Of a DNA stretch of 64,000 nt, positions 1-8,861 are shown one piece after another. A program made the position numbers and the translations under genes. The notes under the pieces were generated by a model that was not told the DNA's origin, searched no databases, and was given only the letters and a program-made list of their open reading frames with translations. Source of the stretch: Citrobacter freundii ATCC 8090 = MTCC 1658 = NBRC 12681. Its GTDB lineage: Bacteria > Pseudomonadota > Gammaproteobacteria > Enterobacterales > Enterobacteriaceae. Numbering within the stretch: the stretch's first letter is position 1; each line of letters starts with the position of its first letter. The stretch spans positions 1,488,001 to 1,552,000 of the forward strand of contig NZ_CP049015.1 in assembly GCF_011064845.1 (NCBI RefSeq). The letters run 5' to 3'.

Positions 1-201
1 GCGACGGTGTGTGTGTTTTGTGGTGATGTTGATTCTTAATTGTTAATTTATTGTAATATTATTTAACTTTTCCCGGAGGAAAGAACAATTTATTGGCAAT
101 AAAGAGAAAATAGTTCCTATGAGATGGCTCAATAAATTAAGGGCTAATTATCTTAAAAATTACATGCTGAGGAATATTCTGATTTTTTAGCTGCGCATTT
201 T
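1..201. other. AT-rich intergenic region upstream of pagP
   Basis: No convincing coding sequence is visible. The stretch is AT-rich and precedes the pagP promoter. In E. coli the gene before pagP is dcuC on the other strand, so this is probably the dcuC-pagP spacer, but dcuC itself is outside the window and that is inference. Confidence 0.5.
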
Positions 202-236
202 TGTTAAGCTAACATTAAGGTTGGGTTTGCTACAAT
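202..236 (+). promoter_or_regulatory. PhoP-box promoter of pagP
   Basis: Two direct half-sites, TGTTAA at 202-207 and CATTAA at 213-218, are separated by exactly 5 bases, the layout of PhoP boxes (consensus near GTTTA-N5-GTTTA). A -10-like TACAAT lies at 231-236, 12 bases after the second half-site, the spacing known for PhoP-activated promoters that lack a good -35. pagP is a classic PhoPQ-activated gene in Salmonella. The half-sites are imperfect, so this is a strong prediction, not proof. Confidence 0.7.
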
Positions 237-267
237 TAATAATAAATCCCAGGATGGTAATTAAGTT

Positions 268-831
268 GTGATTGTCGCTAAACGATATTTTCTCATTTTT
301 TCATTTCTTTTTATTCAGTTAGCTTTCATTCCCCAGGGCGCTGCTGAAGATAAAGGCTGGTTCGCTACTTTTAAAGACAACGTCAGTGAAACCTGGCAGC
401 AGCCGGAACATTATGATTTGTATATACCGGCTATTACCTGGCATGCACGCTTTGCCTACGATAAAGAAAAAACGGATCGCTACAATGAACGCCCGTGGGG
501 GGCAGGATTTGGTCAATCCCGTTGGGATGATAAAGGTAACTGGCACGGACTTTATATAATGGCCTTTAAGGATTCCTACAATAAATGGGAACCCATTGGT
601 GGTTATGGCTGGGAAAAAACCTGGCGACCGCTGGCCGATGAAAATTTCCATACAGGTCTCGGTTTTACCGCCGGTTTTACCGCGCGTGATAACTGGAACT
701 ACATTCCGGTACCCGTGCTGTTACCGCTGGCATCGATAGGGTATGGTCCGGCAACGTTCCAGATGACCTACATTCCGGGAACGTACAACAACGGTAACGT
801 CTACTTTGCGTGGATGCGTTTCCAGTTTTGA
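268..831 (+). CDS. pagP: Lipid A palmitoyltransferase PagP
   Basis: Outer-membrane beta-barrel enzyme that moves a palmitoyl chain from a phospholipid to lipid A, giving resistance to cationic antimicrobial peptides. The 187-residue product matches the family length. It has an N-terminal signal peptide (hydrophobic to about residue 24), the conserved [11 protein letters not shown] and [10 protein letters not shown] segments, the catalytic-loop Asp-Ser in AFKDS, and the usual C-terminal YFAWMRFQF ending in Phe, typical of outer-membrane barrels. The start is a GTG with a modest upstream GGA; no better in-frame ATG precedes the signal peptide. It stands alone behind a PhoP-type promoter and is followed by cspE. 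Confidence 0.95.
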   Translation: MIVAKRYFLIFSFLFIQLAFIPQGAAEDKGWFATFKDNVSETWQQPEHYDLYIPAITWHARFAYDKEKTDRYNERPWGAGFGQSRWDDKGNWHGLYIMAFKDSYNKWEPIGGYGWEKTWRPLADENFHTGLGFTAGFTARDNWNYIPVPVLLPLASIGYGPATFQMTYIPGTYNNGNVYFAWMRFQF

Positions 832-1020
832 TGGACTACCTGTATTGTCAGATGGATTATTAAAAAGTCTTTTTAAAACAGTGTGATATCAGCGTTAACT
901 GAAAAATAACGCGACATTTATCACTTTTTGATAAAGTTCGACTGGACAAAGTGCACCACAATTGTTGTACTGATACCCGACACAGCATTTGTGTCTATTT
1001 TTCATGTAAAGGTAATTTTG

Positions 1021-1230
1021 ATGTCTAAGATTAAAGGTAACGTTAAGTGGTTTAATGAGTCCAAAGGATTCGGTTTCATTACTCCGGAAGATGGCAGCAA
1101 AGACGTGTTCGTACACTTCTCTGCAATCCAGACCAATGGTTTTAAAACTCTGGCTGAAGGTCAGCGTGTAGAGTTCGAAATCACTAACGGTGCCAAAGGC
1201 CCTTCTGCTGCAAACGTAATCGCTCTGTAA
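1021..1230 (+). CDS. cspE: Cold-shock-family RNA chaperone CspE
   Basis: Small 69-residue nucleic-acid-binding protein that melts RNA hairpins and acts as a transcription antiterminator. It is a single cold-shock domain with RNP1 (KGFGFI) and RNP2 (VFVHF) motifs, and the sequence looks the same as E. coli CspE. The start is the ATG after AGGTAATTTTG; an in-frame upstream extension exists but does not resemble the family. A hairpin terminator follows at once, so it is probably a monocistronic transcript. Confidence 0.97.
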
Positions 1231-1250
1231 GCATACGACAGCAAGCATTC

Positions 1251-1277
1251 AAAACCCGCTTAATTGCGGGTTTTTTT
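1251..1277 (+). terminator. Rho-independent terminator of cspE
   Basis: AACCCGC and GCGGGTT pair around a short TTAATT loop and are followed by a run of seven T residues. It sits 20 bases after the cspE stop and just before the 3' end of crcB on the other strand. Confidence 0.9.
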
Positions 1278-1281
1278 CGCC

Positions 1282-1665
1282 TCAGTGTGCGGGAGAGGCC
1301 GAAACCAGCCAGAATGCCAGGGCGGTCATCGCAAATGATCCCAGCAGATTCACCAGCACATTCACCATAGCCCAACCAAAGCGTCCTTCCTGTAGCAAAA
1401 ACACCACCTCAGCCGAGAAAGTGGAAAATGTTGTTAGTCCCCCGCAAAAGCCAGTTGTAATCAGTACCTTCCACATTGGATCAATGTTTGTCATGCGATT
1501 AAACCATGCCAGACCCATACCAATGATAAATGCGCCAAGTAAGTTTGCAGCCAGCGTACCGAATGGAATGGCCTGATGTAGCGGGTTAAACCTCATGCTC
1601 AACATCCATCTTGCTACACTACCTGTACCACCACCGATAAAAACCGCTAAAAGGAGTTGTAACAC
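1282..1665 (-). CDS. crcB: Fluoride exporter CrcB (Fluc)
   Basis: Inner-membrane fluoride channel that works as a dual-topology dimer. The 127 residues contain four hydrophobic helices, the N-terminal GGGTGSVAR motif, an Asn in the conserved [11 protein letters not shown] segment, and [14 protein letters not shown], which holds the Phe residues and sodium-site region of Fluc channels. It is convergent with cspE. I saw no fluoride riboswitch between it and ybeM. Confidence 0.95.
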   Translation of the reverse strand: MLQLLLAVFIGGGTGSVARWMLSMRFNPLHQAIPFGTLAANLLGAFIIGMGLAWFNRMTNIDPMWKVLITTGFCGGLTTFSTFSAEVVFLLQEGRFGWAMVNVLVNLLGSFAMTALAFWLVSASPAH

Positions 1666-1755
1666 TGCGTAATCCTGCTATTTGATTGTATATAGGATGA
1701 GTGTAACGCTGAATAATCGTGGTTGGCGAGCCTAACAACGTTTTCTGGAGGGAAT

Positions 1756-2544
1756 ATGTTCGTTGCAGCAGGGCAATTTGCCGTGGGACCTTCATGGGAA
1801 AAAAATGCAGAAACCTGCGTTTTACTGATGTCTCAGGCTACGGGAGAGGGGGCATCGTTACTGGTATTACCGGAAGCGCTTCTGGCCCGTGACGATCTGG
1901 ACCCTGATCTGTCAGTGAAATCAGCTCAATTGCTGGAAGGCGGGTTTTTGACGCGCTTGCTGCGAGAAAGCGCGCAAAACGAGATGACGACAATCCTGAC
2001 GATTCATGTTCCCTCTGTGCCTGGACGGGCGTTTAACATGCTGGTGGCGCTACGGGCAGGTCAGGTAGTTGCCCATTACGCTAAATTACATCTCTACGAC
2101 GCCTTTTCGATTCAGGAGTCACGAAATGTGGATGCAGGGGACGCCATAGCGCCGCTGCTGGACGTAGGCGGGTTAAAAGTAGGGTTAATGACCTGTTATG
2201 ATCTGCGCTTCCCTGAGCTGGCGCTGGCGCACGCATTGCAGGGAGCGGAAATTCTCGTATTACCCGCAGCCTGGGTACGGGGATCGCTTAAAGAGCATCA
2301 CTGGTCTACGCTTTTAGCTGCAAGAGCGTTAGATGCAACGTGTTACCTGATTGCGGCGGGAGAGTGCGGTAATAAGAATATCGGCCAAAGCCGGGTCATC
2401 GACCCTTTTGGTGTGACCATTGCTGCTGCGGCGGAAACGCCTGCACTAATTATGGCCGAGGTTTCTGCAGAGCGGGTAAGGCAGGTCAGGGCACAACTTC
2501 CGGTGTTAAGTAACCGACGTTTTGCGCCACCGCAATTATTATGA
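1756..2544 (+). CDS. ybeM: Nitrilase-family deaminated glutathione amidase YbeM
   Basis: Carbon-nitrogen hydrolase of the Nit1 type, thought to repair deaminated glutathione, a side product of transaminases. The 262-residue product carries the family triad Glu40 (LVLPE), Lys110 (HYAKLHLYD) and Cys147 ([10 protein letters not shown]). The start at 1756 follows a good CTGGAGGGA ribosome binding site; an upstream in-frame extension from 1723 has none. In E. coli K-12 this gene is commonly annotated as interrupted, whereas here it is full length with all catalytic residues. It precedes tatE on the same strand. Confidence 0.88.
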   Translation: MFVAAGQFAVGPSWEKNAETCVLLMSQATGEGASLLVLPEALLARDDLDPDLSVKSAQLLEGGFLTRLLRESAQNEMTTILTIHVPSVPGRAFNMLVALRAGQVVAHYAKLHLYDAFSIQESRNVDAGDAIAPLLDVGGLKVGLMTCYDLRFPELALAHALQGAEILVLPAAWVRGSLKEHHWSTLLAARALDATCYLIAAGECGNKNIGQSRVIDPFGVTIAAAAETPALIMAEVSAERVRQVRAQLPVLSNRRFAPPQLL

Positions 2545-2672
2545 CGTTTTTTTAAACAAGGCTTGATTCACCTTGTTACAGATTGCTATTGTGTGCGCGC
2601 GTCGAAAGGCCGTTAATATTCTCAGGTTAATATGGCGCTTTATGCAGCCTGGTTTAAGTGAAGAAGGTATCT

Positions 2673-2876
2673 ATGGGTGAGATTAGTATTACCAAACTGC
2701 TGGTGGTTGCCGCACTGGTTGTTCTGCTGTTTGGTACCAAGAAGTTACGTACACTGGGTGGAGACCTGGGAACGGCAATCAAGGGCTTCAAGAAAGCAAT
2801 GAACGACGATAATGCCGATGCTAAGAAAGATGCTGATGGTAGCGTTCAGGCTGAGAAGCTTTCTCATAAAGAGTAA
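2673..2876 (+). CDS. tatE: Sec-independent protein translocase component TatE
   Basis: TatA paralogue that takes part in twin-arginine export of folded proteins. The 67-residue protein has one N-terminal helix ([18 protein letters not shown]), the Phe-Gly hinge, an amphipathic helix ([22 protein letters not shown]) and a charged tail, in TatA/E order. The chosen ATG follows AAGAAGG; a start 5 codons upstream is less like the family. It stands apart from tatABCD, as in other enterics, and is followed by a bidirectional terminator shared with lipA. Confidence 0.93.
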   Translation: MGEISITKLLVVAALVVLLFGTKKLRTLGGDLGTAIKGFKKAMNDDNADAKKDADGSVQAEKLSHKE

Positions 2877-2913
2877 TGTCAGGAGCATGATGCTCATACT
2901 GCATACTCTGCAT

Positions 2914-2945
2914 GAAAAAAAACCGGCAATTTGCCGGTTTTTTTA
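2914..2945. terminator. Bidirectional terminator between tatE and lipA
   Basis: AACCGGCAA and TTGCCGGTT form a near-perfect hairpin flanked by a run of A on the left and of T on the right, so it can stop transcription from tatE (plus) and from lipA (minus). Confidence 0.88.
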
Positions 2946-2974
2946 TTACTGATATGTAAGTGAGTATTACACGA

Positions 2975-3940
2975 TTACTTCACTTCCAGCCCTTTGGCCT
3001 GCATGTCAGCATGGTATGAAGAGCGAACGAATGGACCGCAGGCTGCATGGGTAAAGCCCATGGCCATAGCTTCGGCTTTCATCTCATCGAACTCATCCGG
3101 GCTTACATAGCGTTGAACCGGCAGGTGGTGACGGCTTGGCTGTAAATACTGCCCCAGCGTCAGCATGGTCACGCCATGACTGCGCAGGTCACGCATGACC
3201 TCAATGATTTCTGCATTGGTTTCGCCCAGACCAACCATCAGACCTGATTTAGTCGGAATCTCCGGGTGCGCTTCCTTGAAACGTTCCAGAAGCTTCAGCG
3301 ACCAGTTGTAGTCCGCCCCCGGACGTACATTGCGATAAATACGCGGTACGTTTTCGAGGTTGTGGTTAAACACGTCTGGCGGCGTGGCGGTGAGGATATC
3401 CAACGCGCGATCCATACGACCACGGAAGTCAGGCACCAGCGTTTCGATTTTAATCGACGGGCTTTTCTCACGAATAGCGGTGATACAGTCAGCAAAGTGC
3501 TGAGCGCCGCCGTCACGCAGATCGTCGCGGTCAACGGAGGTAATGACGACATAGCGCAGCGCCATGTCAGCAATCGTCTGAGCAAGTTTTAACGGCTCGT
3601 TAGCATCCGGAGCAACCGGACGGCCATGGGCAACGTCGCAGAATGGGCAACGGCGGGTACAGATTGCGCCGAGGATCATAAAGGTTGCGGTTCCGTGATT
3701 GAAACATTCAGCCAGGTTAGGGCAGGAAGCCTCTTCGCAGACAGAGTGCAGGCCATTTTTGCGCATTGCCGCTTTGATGCCCTGGATGCGAGTGGAGTCC
3801 GCTGGCAGTTTTATTTTCATCCATTCCGGTTTACGCAGCAGGGCTTCACGCTCTGTTGCCACATTTTTTACCGGGATAAGAGCCATCTTATCGGCATCGC
3901 GGTATTTAACACCGCGTTCCATCACAATGGGTTTACTCAT
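2975..3940 (-). CDS. lipA: Lipoyl synthase LipA
   Basis: Radical-SAM enzyme that inserts two sulfur atoms into protein-bound octanoyl groups to make lipoyl cofactors. The 321-residue protein has the auxiliary-cluster cysteines Cys68, Cys73 and Cys79 and the radical-SAM CxxxCxxC at Cys94, Cys98 and Cys101, plus the C-terminal [11 protein letters not shown] segment that supplies the serine ligand of the auxiliary cluster. Length equals that of E. coli LipA. It lies downstream of lipB, its pathway partner, with only about 200 bases between them. Confidence 0.97.
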   Translation of the reverse strand: MSKPIVMERGVKYRDADKMALIPVKNVATEREALLRKPEWMKIKLPADSTRIQGIKAAMRKNGLHSVCEEASCPNLAECFNHGTATFMILGAICTRRCPFCDVAHGRPVAPDANEPLKLAQTIADMALRYVVITSVDRDDLRDGGAQHFADCITAIREKSPSIKIETLVPDFRGRMDRALDILTATPPDVFNHNLENVPRIYRNVRPGADYNWSLKLLERFKEAHPEIPTKSGLMVGLGETNAEIIEVMRDLRSHGVTMLTLGQYLQPSRHHLPVQRYVSPDEFDEMKAEAMAMGFTHAACGPFVRSSYHADMQAKGLEVK

Positions 3941-4146
3941 AGCTTGCGTGTTCCAGTTGCGAATTACGAAGGAAAGCGTTTCAATTCAAGGGAATGTTGC
4001 ATTTATCAACTATTTTTGAATTAGTGATACGCAGTATATCATTGAAACGGGCCAGAAAGCAGCCTGACAGGCTGGCAAAATGTAAAATAGTTGTTGTTTT
4101 GTGCCATTTGCCACAACATTTGCCGTGGCAAAGTATGACCGTATTT
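3941..4146. other. Short lipB-lipA spacer, no ybeF gene
   Basis: In E. coli a LysR-type gene (ybeF) lies between lipB and lipA. Here the gap is about 206 bases with no LysR reading frame, and I see no recognisable fragment of one. The stretch is AT-rich and presumably holds the lipA promoter. Confidence 0.6.
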
Positions 4147-4788
4147 TCAGTCTGCAACGTACTCGTGCGGTGGGTTACCCAACAGCGCTAATATGTTGGC
4201 CAGCAGGCGTGGGCGAACGCTCTCGGTCGTGGCTGCGCTATCCCACAGCGATACTTTCGCCATCTCCATTCCGGCGTAACCACAAGGATTGATACGCAGG
4301 AAAGGCGACAAATCCATATCCACGTTGAGCGCTAAGCCGTGAAACGAACATCCTCTACGAATACGTAATCCCAAAGAGCAGATTTTCTTCTCCCCGACGT
4401 ATACGCCAGGCGCATCGGCTCGCGGGTGGGCATCAATGCCGATTTCCGCAAGTGTATTGACGACGGTTTGTTCCAGCAGCGTAACCAGTTCACGAACGCC
4501 AAGTTTGCGACGCTTCAGGTTCAACAGCACATACATGACCTGCTGGCCCGGCCCGTGGTAGGTCACCTGGCCGCCACGATCGCTCTGGATCACCGGAATA
4601 TCGCCCGGCATCAGTACGTGCTCTGCTTTACCTGCCTGACCCTGGGTAAAAACAGGATAATGCTCTACCAGCCAGATTTCGTCATAACTGTTTTCATCGC
4701 GGGTATCGGTGAATTCATGCATGGCCAGAGAAACTGGCTCGTAAGGTTGAAGACCGAGCTGGCGGACCAGAATTTTATCCTGATACAA
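4147..4788 (-). CDS. lipB: Octanoyl-[ACP]:protein octanoyltransferase LipB
   Basis: Transfers octanoate from acyl carrier protein to lipoyl domains, the step before LipA. Conserved family segments are [12 protein letters not shown] (substrate loop), the lysine in [11 protein letters not shown], and the thiolate cysteine in [11 protein letters not shown] chose the TTG at 4788, giving 213 residues beginning [10 protein letters not shown], the length of the enteric protein; GGAG lies 8 bases upstream. A GTG at 4812 would add 8 residues (MSIYGDAV) but lacks a good ribosome binding site. Confidence 0.92.
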   Translation of the reverse strand: MYQDKILVRQLGLQPYEPVSLAMHEFTDTRDENSYDEIWLVEHYPVFTQGQAGKAEHVLMPGDIPVIQSDRGGQVTYHGPGQQVMYVLLNLKRRKLGVRELVTLLEQTVVNTLAEIGIDAHPRADAPGVYVGEKKICSLGLRIRRGCSFHGLALNVDMDLSPFLRINPCGYAGMEMAKVSLWDSAATTESVRPRLLANILALLGNPPHEYVAD

Positions 4789-4902
4789 AACGGCATCTCC
4801 GTAGATACTCACATAGAGTAGAGAATATAAAAGAGGGGGAAAAGTATATCACAGGAGGGAGGGGTTACCCGAGCGGGGATGCAGCGGGTAACCAACAGGT
4901 TT

Positions 4903-5166
4903 TTACAGTACCATGCGTACGATATCGATATTGCCTAATTCTTCGTACAGCGTTTCAACCTGCTCAATGTGTGTAGCAGTAATAGTGATTGAGACCGAGT
5001 GGTAGTTGCCTTTGCTGCTCGGTTTTACCGTCGGAGAGTAATCACCTGGCGCATGGCGCTGTACCACTTCAACCACCTGATCAACCAGCTCAGGCAACGC
5101 CTGCCCCATTACTTTGTAAGTAAATGGAGTAGGGAATTCAAGCAGTTCGTTAAGTTTGGTTTTCAT
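4903..5166 (-). CDS. ybeD: UPF0250 family protein YbeD
   Basis: Conserved 87-residue protein of small ACT-like (ferredoxin-like) fold; the function is not established. The sequence is that of the family ([17 protein letters not shown] at the N terminus, IDIVRMVL at the C terminus). Its position between dacA and lipB is conserved in enterics, which has led to proposals of a link to lipoate metabolism, but nothing in the sequence proves this. Confidence 0.93.
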   Translation of the reverse strand: MKTKLNELLEFPTPFTYKVMGQALPELVDQVVEVVQRHAPGDYSPTVKPSSKGNYHSVSITITATHIEQVETLYEELGNIDIVRMVL

Positions 5167-5195
5167 GTCAGCTCCGGCGTTACATCAATAAATAA

Positions 5196-5221
5196 TAACT
5201 CCCACAGCGTGTGGGAGTTAT
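5196..5221 (-). terminator. Hairpin between dacA and ybeD
   Basis: AATAACTCCCACA and TGTGGGAGTTATT pair nearly perfectly around a CGC loop in the spacer after dacA, read on the minus strand. The following bases (ATTTATTG) are AT-rich but not a pure T run, so it may terminate only partly. Confidence 0.65.
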
Positions 5222-5272
5222 CTGGATACCTAGTATATGGGGACGTAAATCACACTTTCAAGTGTTCGATTT

Positions 5273-6484
5273 TTAGCCAAACCAGTGATGGAACATTAAT
5301 TTAATGTAATCAATGATTTTCCCAAAGAAGTTGCCTTCAGGGATTTCCTGCAGGACTACCAGCGGGCGCTGTTCGATGGTTTTGCCATCCAACTGGAAGT
5401 TGATGGTGCCGACAACCTGGTTTTTCTGCAGCGGTGCATGCAGTTCTGTGGTGTTCAGCACATAGCTTGCTTTCAGATCTTTCATGCGGCCGCGCGGAAT
5501 AGTCAGGTAGACATCTTTATCTACGCCTAACGATGCACGATCGGTGTTACCAAACCAGGCCGGTTCTGAAGCAAACTCTTTACCGACTTTCAGTGGATTC
5601 ACGGTTTCAAAGAAACGGAAACCCCAGGTCAGCAGTTTTTTACTTTCGGTTTCGCGACCTTTATAGGTGCGGCCACCCATGACGGCAGAGATCAGACGCA
5701 TCTGACCTTCGGTTGCGGATGCAACGAGGTTATAGCCAGCTTTGTCGGTATGACCGGTTTTGATACCGTCGACATTCAGGCTGTTATCCCACAGCAAGCC
5801 GTTGCGGTTTAACTGACGAATGCCGTTAAAGGTGAACTCTTTTTCTTTATAGATAGAGTATTCGTTAGGCACGTCACGAATCAGCGCCTGGCCAATCATC
5901 GCCATGTCGCGAGCCGAGCTGTACTGACCGTCAGCATCGAGACCATGAACGGTCTGGAAGTGGGTATTTTTCAGGCCCAGCGCGTTCACATAGCTGTTCA
6001 TCAGACCGACGAAAGCATCCTGGCTACCGGCTGCGAAGTCCGCCATTGCCACACACGCGTCATTCCCGGATTGTAGGTTGATACCACGGATTAGCTGGGA
6101 AACAGGAACCTGCATTCCAGGTTTCAGGAACATCAACGATGAACCTTTAAACACCGGGTTACCTGTAGCCCAGGCGTCATTGCCGACAGTGACCAGATCG
6201 GTTTCTTTGAACTTGCCGGCTTTCATCGCCTGGCCGATGACGTAGCTGGTCATCATTTTGGTCAGACTGGCGGGGTCGCGGCGAGTGTCCGCATTCTGTT
6301 CTGCCAGAACTTTGCCTGAATTGTAATCAATCAGGATATATGACTCCGCATCGATCTGCGGAACACCCGGGATCATGGTTTTAATATTCAGGTCATCGGC
6401 ATGGGCAGCAGAGAGAGAAGCTGCGCAGAGAGCCGCGGTGAGCGCCATACGCTGCACGAAACGAGCGGAAAAAGTGGTCTTCAT
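5273..6484 (-). CDS. dacA: D-alanyl-D-alanine carboxypeptidase DacA (PBP5)
   Basis: Periplasmic low-molecular-weight penicillin-binding protein that removes the terminal D-Ala from peptidoglycan pentapeptides and helps keep rod shape. The 403-residue protein has a cleavable signal peptide (cleavage near AHA-DDL), catalytic Ser73-x-x-Lys76 (SLTK), the SGN motif (QSGNDAC) and KTG (GIKTGHTD). It ends in an amphipathic C-terminal helix ([18 protein letters not shown]) that anchors PBP5-type enzymes to the inner membrane. It follows rlpA in the elongation cluster. Confidence 0.97.
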   Translation of the reverse strand: MKTTFSARFVQRMALTAALCAASLSAAHADDLNIKTMIPGVPQIDAESYILIDYNSGKVLAEQNADTRRDPASLTKMMTSYVIGQAMKAGKFKETDLVTVGNDAWATGNPVFKGSSLMFLKPGMQVPVSQLIRGINLQSGNDACVAMADFAAGSQDAFVGLMNSYVNALGLKNTHFQTVHGLDADGQYSSARDMAMIGQALIRDVPNEYSIYKEKEFTFNGIRQLNRNGLLWDNSLNVDGIKTGHTDKAGYNLVASATEGQMRLISAVMGGRTYKGRETESKKLLTWGFRFFETVNPLKVGKEFASEPAWFGNTDRASLGVDKDVYLTIPRGRMKDLKASYVLNTTELHAPLQKNQVVGTINFQLDGKTIEQRPLVVLQEIPEGNFFGKIIDYIKLMFHHWFG

Positions 6485-6626
6485 GGTCTGAACTACGACG
6501 TCCGTGATGAAATTTAAAAAAGTGCCCTACTATAGCAAATGCAAAACGGGCAGGCATCTGACTTTCCGCGTGACTTTGTTAATGTCATTTACAGAAACTG
6601 ACAGTTCAGATACCTGATTTACGTTA

Positions 6627-7736
6627 TTACACGCCGGTGATGAAGGACTGTAATTGCGCCTCGGATTGAAGACGCTGCTGCAATGTGGAGGCTTCAGCTT
6701 TGCTGGCGAACGGCCCCATCTGGATACGCCAGACTGCGCCATTTTGTACCACCCGACCCGGGACGCCAAACTGCTGGCTTAAACGTTTTTGATACTGCTG
6801 CGCACGCGACTGCTCGCTGACTGCGCCAACCTGAACCACGTAACGTCCGTTGGCTACTGCCGCTGGAGCTGGTGCCGCGACGGCGGTTGATGTTGCTGCT
6901 GGTGCGGTTGGTGTTGCCGGTGCGGTGATGGTCGGTTGCGGAGCCGGAGTCGGCTCGCTACCTTCCAGCACGCCTGCGGCGAGGGTGGTTGGCGCACCGA
7001 GGAATCCACCGCTGTTCACTGGCGCACCAGTTGGATCATCGCTTTTCAGCGTGGAGTTGCTGATCGGACGAATATCGCCTTGCGGCTGACCCGCATCCGA
7101 TGGCGAAGGCATACTTCCCATATTACCGCCACCGCTTAAATCAGGACGCGCGGGCAGGGCATAGGTTTGCTTTGCGACTGTCGTACACGTCATACCCGGA
7201 CCGGACAATGAACCATCCTGGGCGACGATGATCGGGTCGATACGCACTTTGGTGTTGTTGGAGGTATTCAGACGGTCTGCTGCTGCACGTGAAAGTGAAA
7301 TCACGCGATCATTGCCATAAGGGCCGCGATCATTTATGCGCACGACAATCATCCTGCCGTTTGCCAGGTTAGTTACTCTGGCATAGCTTGGGACTGGCAG
7401 CGTGGGATGCGCTGCGGTCAGTTGCATCGGGTCGAACGCTTCACCAGACGCGGTTAAGTTGCTTCCGGGTTCCGCATCATAGATAGCGGCAAGTCCTGCC
7501 TGGCTAAAGCGGGAAGGATCCTGGACGATTTTGTAGCTCTTACCATCACGTTGATAGTCCTGATTCGCCGTTGGGTTCAGGGGTTCAAAGCGCGGATCGG
7601 CCCCGCTGATTTCAACAATCGGACCATTGCACACCGCAGGCTGCGGCGCGACAGCACCCTGTTGCTGACCATCATCACTCGAACACGCCGCGAGCATTCC
7701 TGCTGCGATGCAGATACCAAGCCACTGCTTACGCAT
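6627..7736 (-). CDS. rlpA: Septal-ring lipoprotein RlpA (SPOR domain, lytic transglycosylase family)
   Basis: Outer-membrane lipoprotein that binds denuded septal glycan; homologues are lytic transglycosylases. The chosen ATG gives 369 residues with lipobox LAAC (Cys18), a double-psi beta-barrel domain (about 80-190, including the conserved NDRGPYGNDRVISLSRAAADRL), a long Ala/Pro/Thr-rich linker, and a C-terminal SPOR domain (about 290-365). The linker is slightly longer than in the E. coli protein as I recall it. A 20-codon upstream extension would destroy the lipoprotein signal. It starts 10 bases after mrdB in the same operon. Confidence 0.95.
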   Translation of the reverse strand: MRKQWLGICIAAGMLAACSSDDGQQQGAVAPQPAVCNGPIVEISGADPRFEPLNPTANQDYQRDGKSYKIVQDPSRFSQAGLAAIYDAEPGSNLTASGEAFDPMQLTAAHPTLPVPSYARVTNLANGRMIVVRINDRGPYGNDRVISLSRAAADRLNTSNNTKVRIDPIIVAQDGSLSGPGMTCTTVAKQTYALPARPDLSGGGNMGSMPSPSDAGQPQGDIRPISNSTLKSDDPTGAPVNSGGFLGAPTTLAAGVLEGSEPTPAPQPTITAPATPTAPAATSTAVAAPAPAAVANGRYVVQVGAVSEQSRAQQYQKRLSQQFGVPGRVVQNGAVWRIQMGPFASKAEASTLQQRLQSEAQLQSFITGV

Positions 7737-7746
7737 TGCGTACCCC

Positions 7747-8859
7747 TTACACGCTTTTCGACAACATTTTTCTATGGGTGTGGATCGACATAACAATCCC
7801 GAACCCGGCCATCAGCACGATAAGTGCCGAGCCTCCGTAACTGACCAGTGGGAGAGGAACGCCAACCACGGGCAGAATACCGCTCACCATACCAATATTT
7901 ACGAAGACATAAACGAATAATATCAACATTAAACCACCTGCCATGACGCGACCAAAGGTGGTTTGCGCGTGGGCAGCGATCCATAATCCGCGCATAATCA
8001 GCAAAATGTACAGCGCAAGCAGAATTAAGATCCCTACCAGACCCAGCTCTTCTGCTAATACCGCGAAGATAAAGTCCGTGTGACGTTCGGGTAAAAACTC
8101 AAGCTGCGACTGTGTACCGTGCAGCCAGCCCTTGCCGCGTAGACCGCCGGAGCCAATAGCAATTTTAGACTGAATAATATGATAACCCGCACCCAGTGGA
8201 TCGGTTTCCGGATCGAGCAACATCATGACGCGCTGACGCTGGTAATCATGCATCAGGAAGAACCACAGTATCGGGATAAACGCCGCAACCAGAACCACCG
8301 CAACACCGATTAAACGCCAGCTTAAACCAGAAAGGAACAGAACAAACAGACCGGAAAGGGCGACCAGTATTGAGGTACCGAGGTCAGGCTGAGCGGCCAC
8401 CAGCAGGGTGGGCATAAATATCAGCACCAGTGCAATGGCGGTATTTTTTAGCGATGGCGGGCAAACATCACGGTTGATGAAGCGTGCGACCATCAGCGGC
8501 ACGGCAATCTTGGCAATTTCGGAAGGCTGAAAACGCACAATACCCAAATCCAGCCAGCGCTGTGCCCCTTTGGATATCGCGCCGAAGGCATCTACCGCCA
8601 CCAACAGGATGATGCAGAAAATATAGAGATAGGGTGCCCAGCCTTCATAAACCCGGGGCGGGATTTGCGCCATCACCACCATGATGACCAGGCCCATTGC
8701 GATCTGGCCGACCTTGCGCTCCATCATGCCGATATCCTGGCCGCTGGCACTCCAGATGACCAGCGAGCTGTAAACCAGCAGCGCCAGCAAAATAAGCAAC
8801 ATCGTGGGATCGATGTGGATTTTGTCCCAGAATGTTTTTTTGTTCGGATTATCCGTCAC
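7747..8859 (-). CDS. mrdB: Peptidoglycan glycosyltransferase RodA (MrdB)
   Basis: SEDS-family inner-membrane polymerase that builds glycan strands during elongation, working with PBP2. The 370-residue protein has about ten membrane helices, the conserved AQPDLGTS segment with the essential Asp, the [15 protein letters not shown] loop, and the [15 protein letters not shown] motif. It begins 2 bases after mrdA, so the two partners are probably translationally coupled. Confidence 0.97.
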   Translation of the reverse strand: MTDNPNKKTFWDKIHIDPTMLLILLALLVYSSLVIWSASGQDIGMMERKVGQIAMGLVIMVVMAQIPPRVYEGWAPYLYIFCIILLVAVDAFGAISKGAQRWLDLGIVRFQPSEIAKIAVPLMVARFINRDVCPPSLKNTAIALVLIFMPTLLVAAQPDLGTSILVALSGLFVLFLSGLSWRLIGVAVVLVAAFIPILWFFLMHDYQRQRVMMLLDPETDPLGAGYHIIQSKIAIGSGGLRGKGWLHGTQSQLEFLPERHTDFIFAVLAEELGLVGILILLALYILLIMRGLWIAAHAQTTFGRVMAGGLMLILFVYVFVNIGMVSGILPVVGVPLPLVSYGGSALIVLMAGFGIVMSIHTHRKMLSKSV

Positions 8860-8861
8860 GA

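Noticed and set aside
4788..4812. GTG start giving an 8-residue extension of LipB
   Set aside because: The TTG with GGAG upstream gives the family length; the GTG has no ribosome binding site, although I cannot exclude it.
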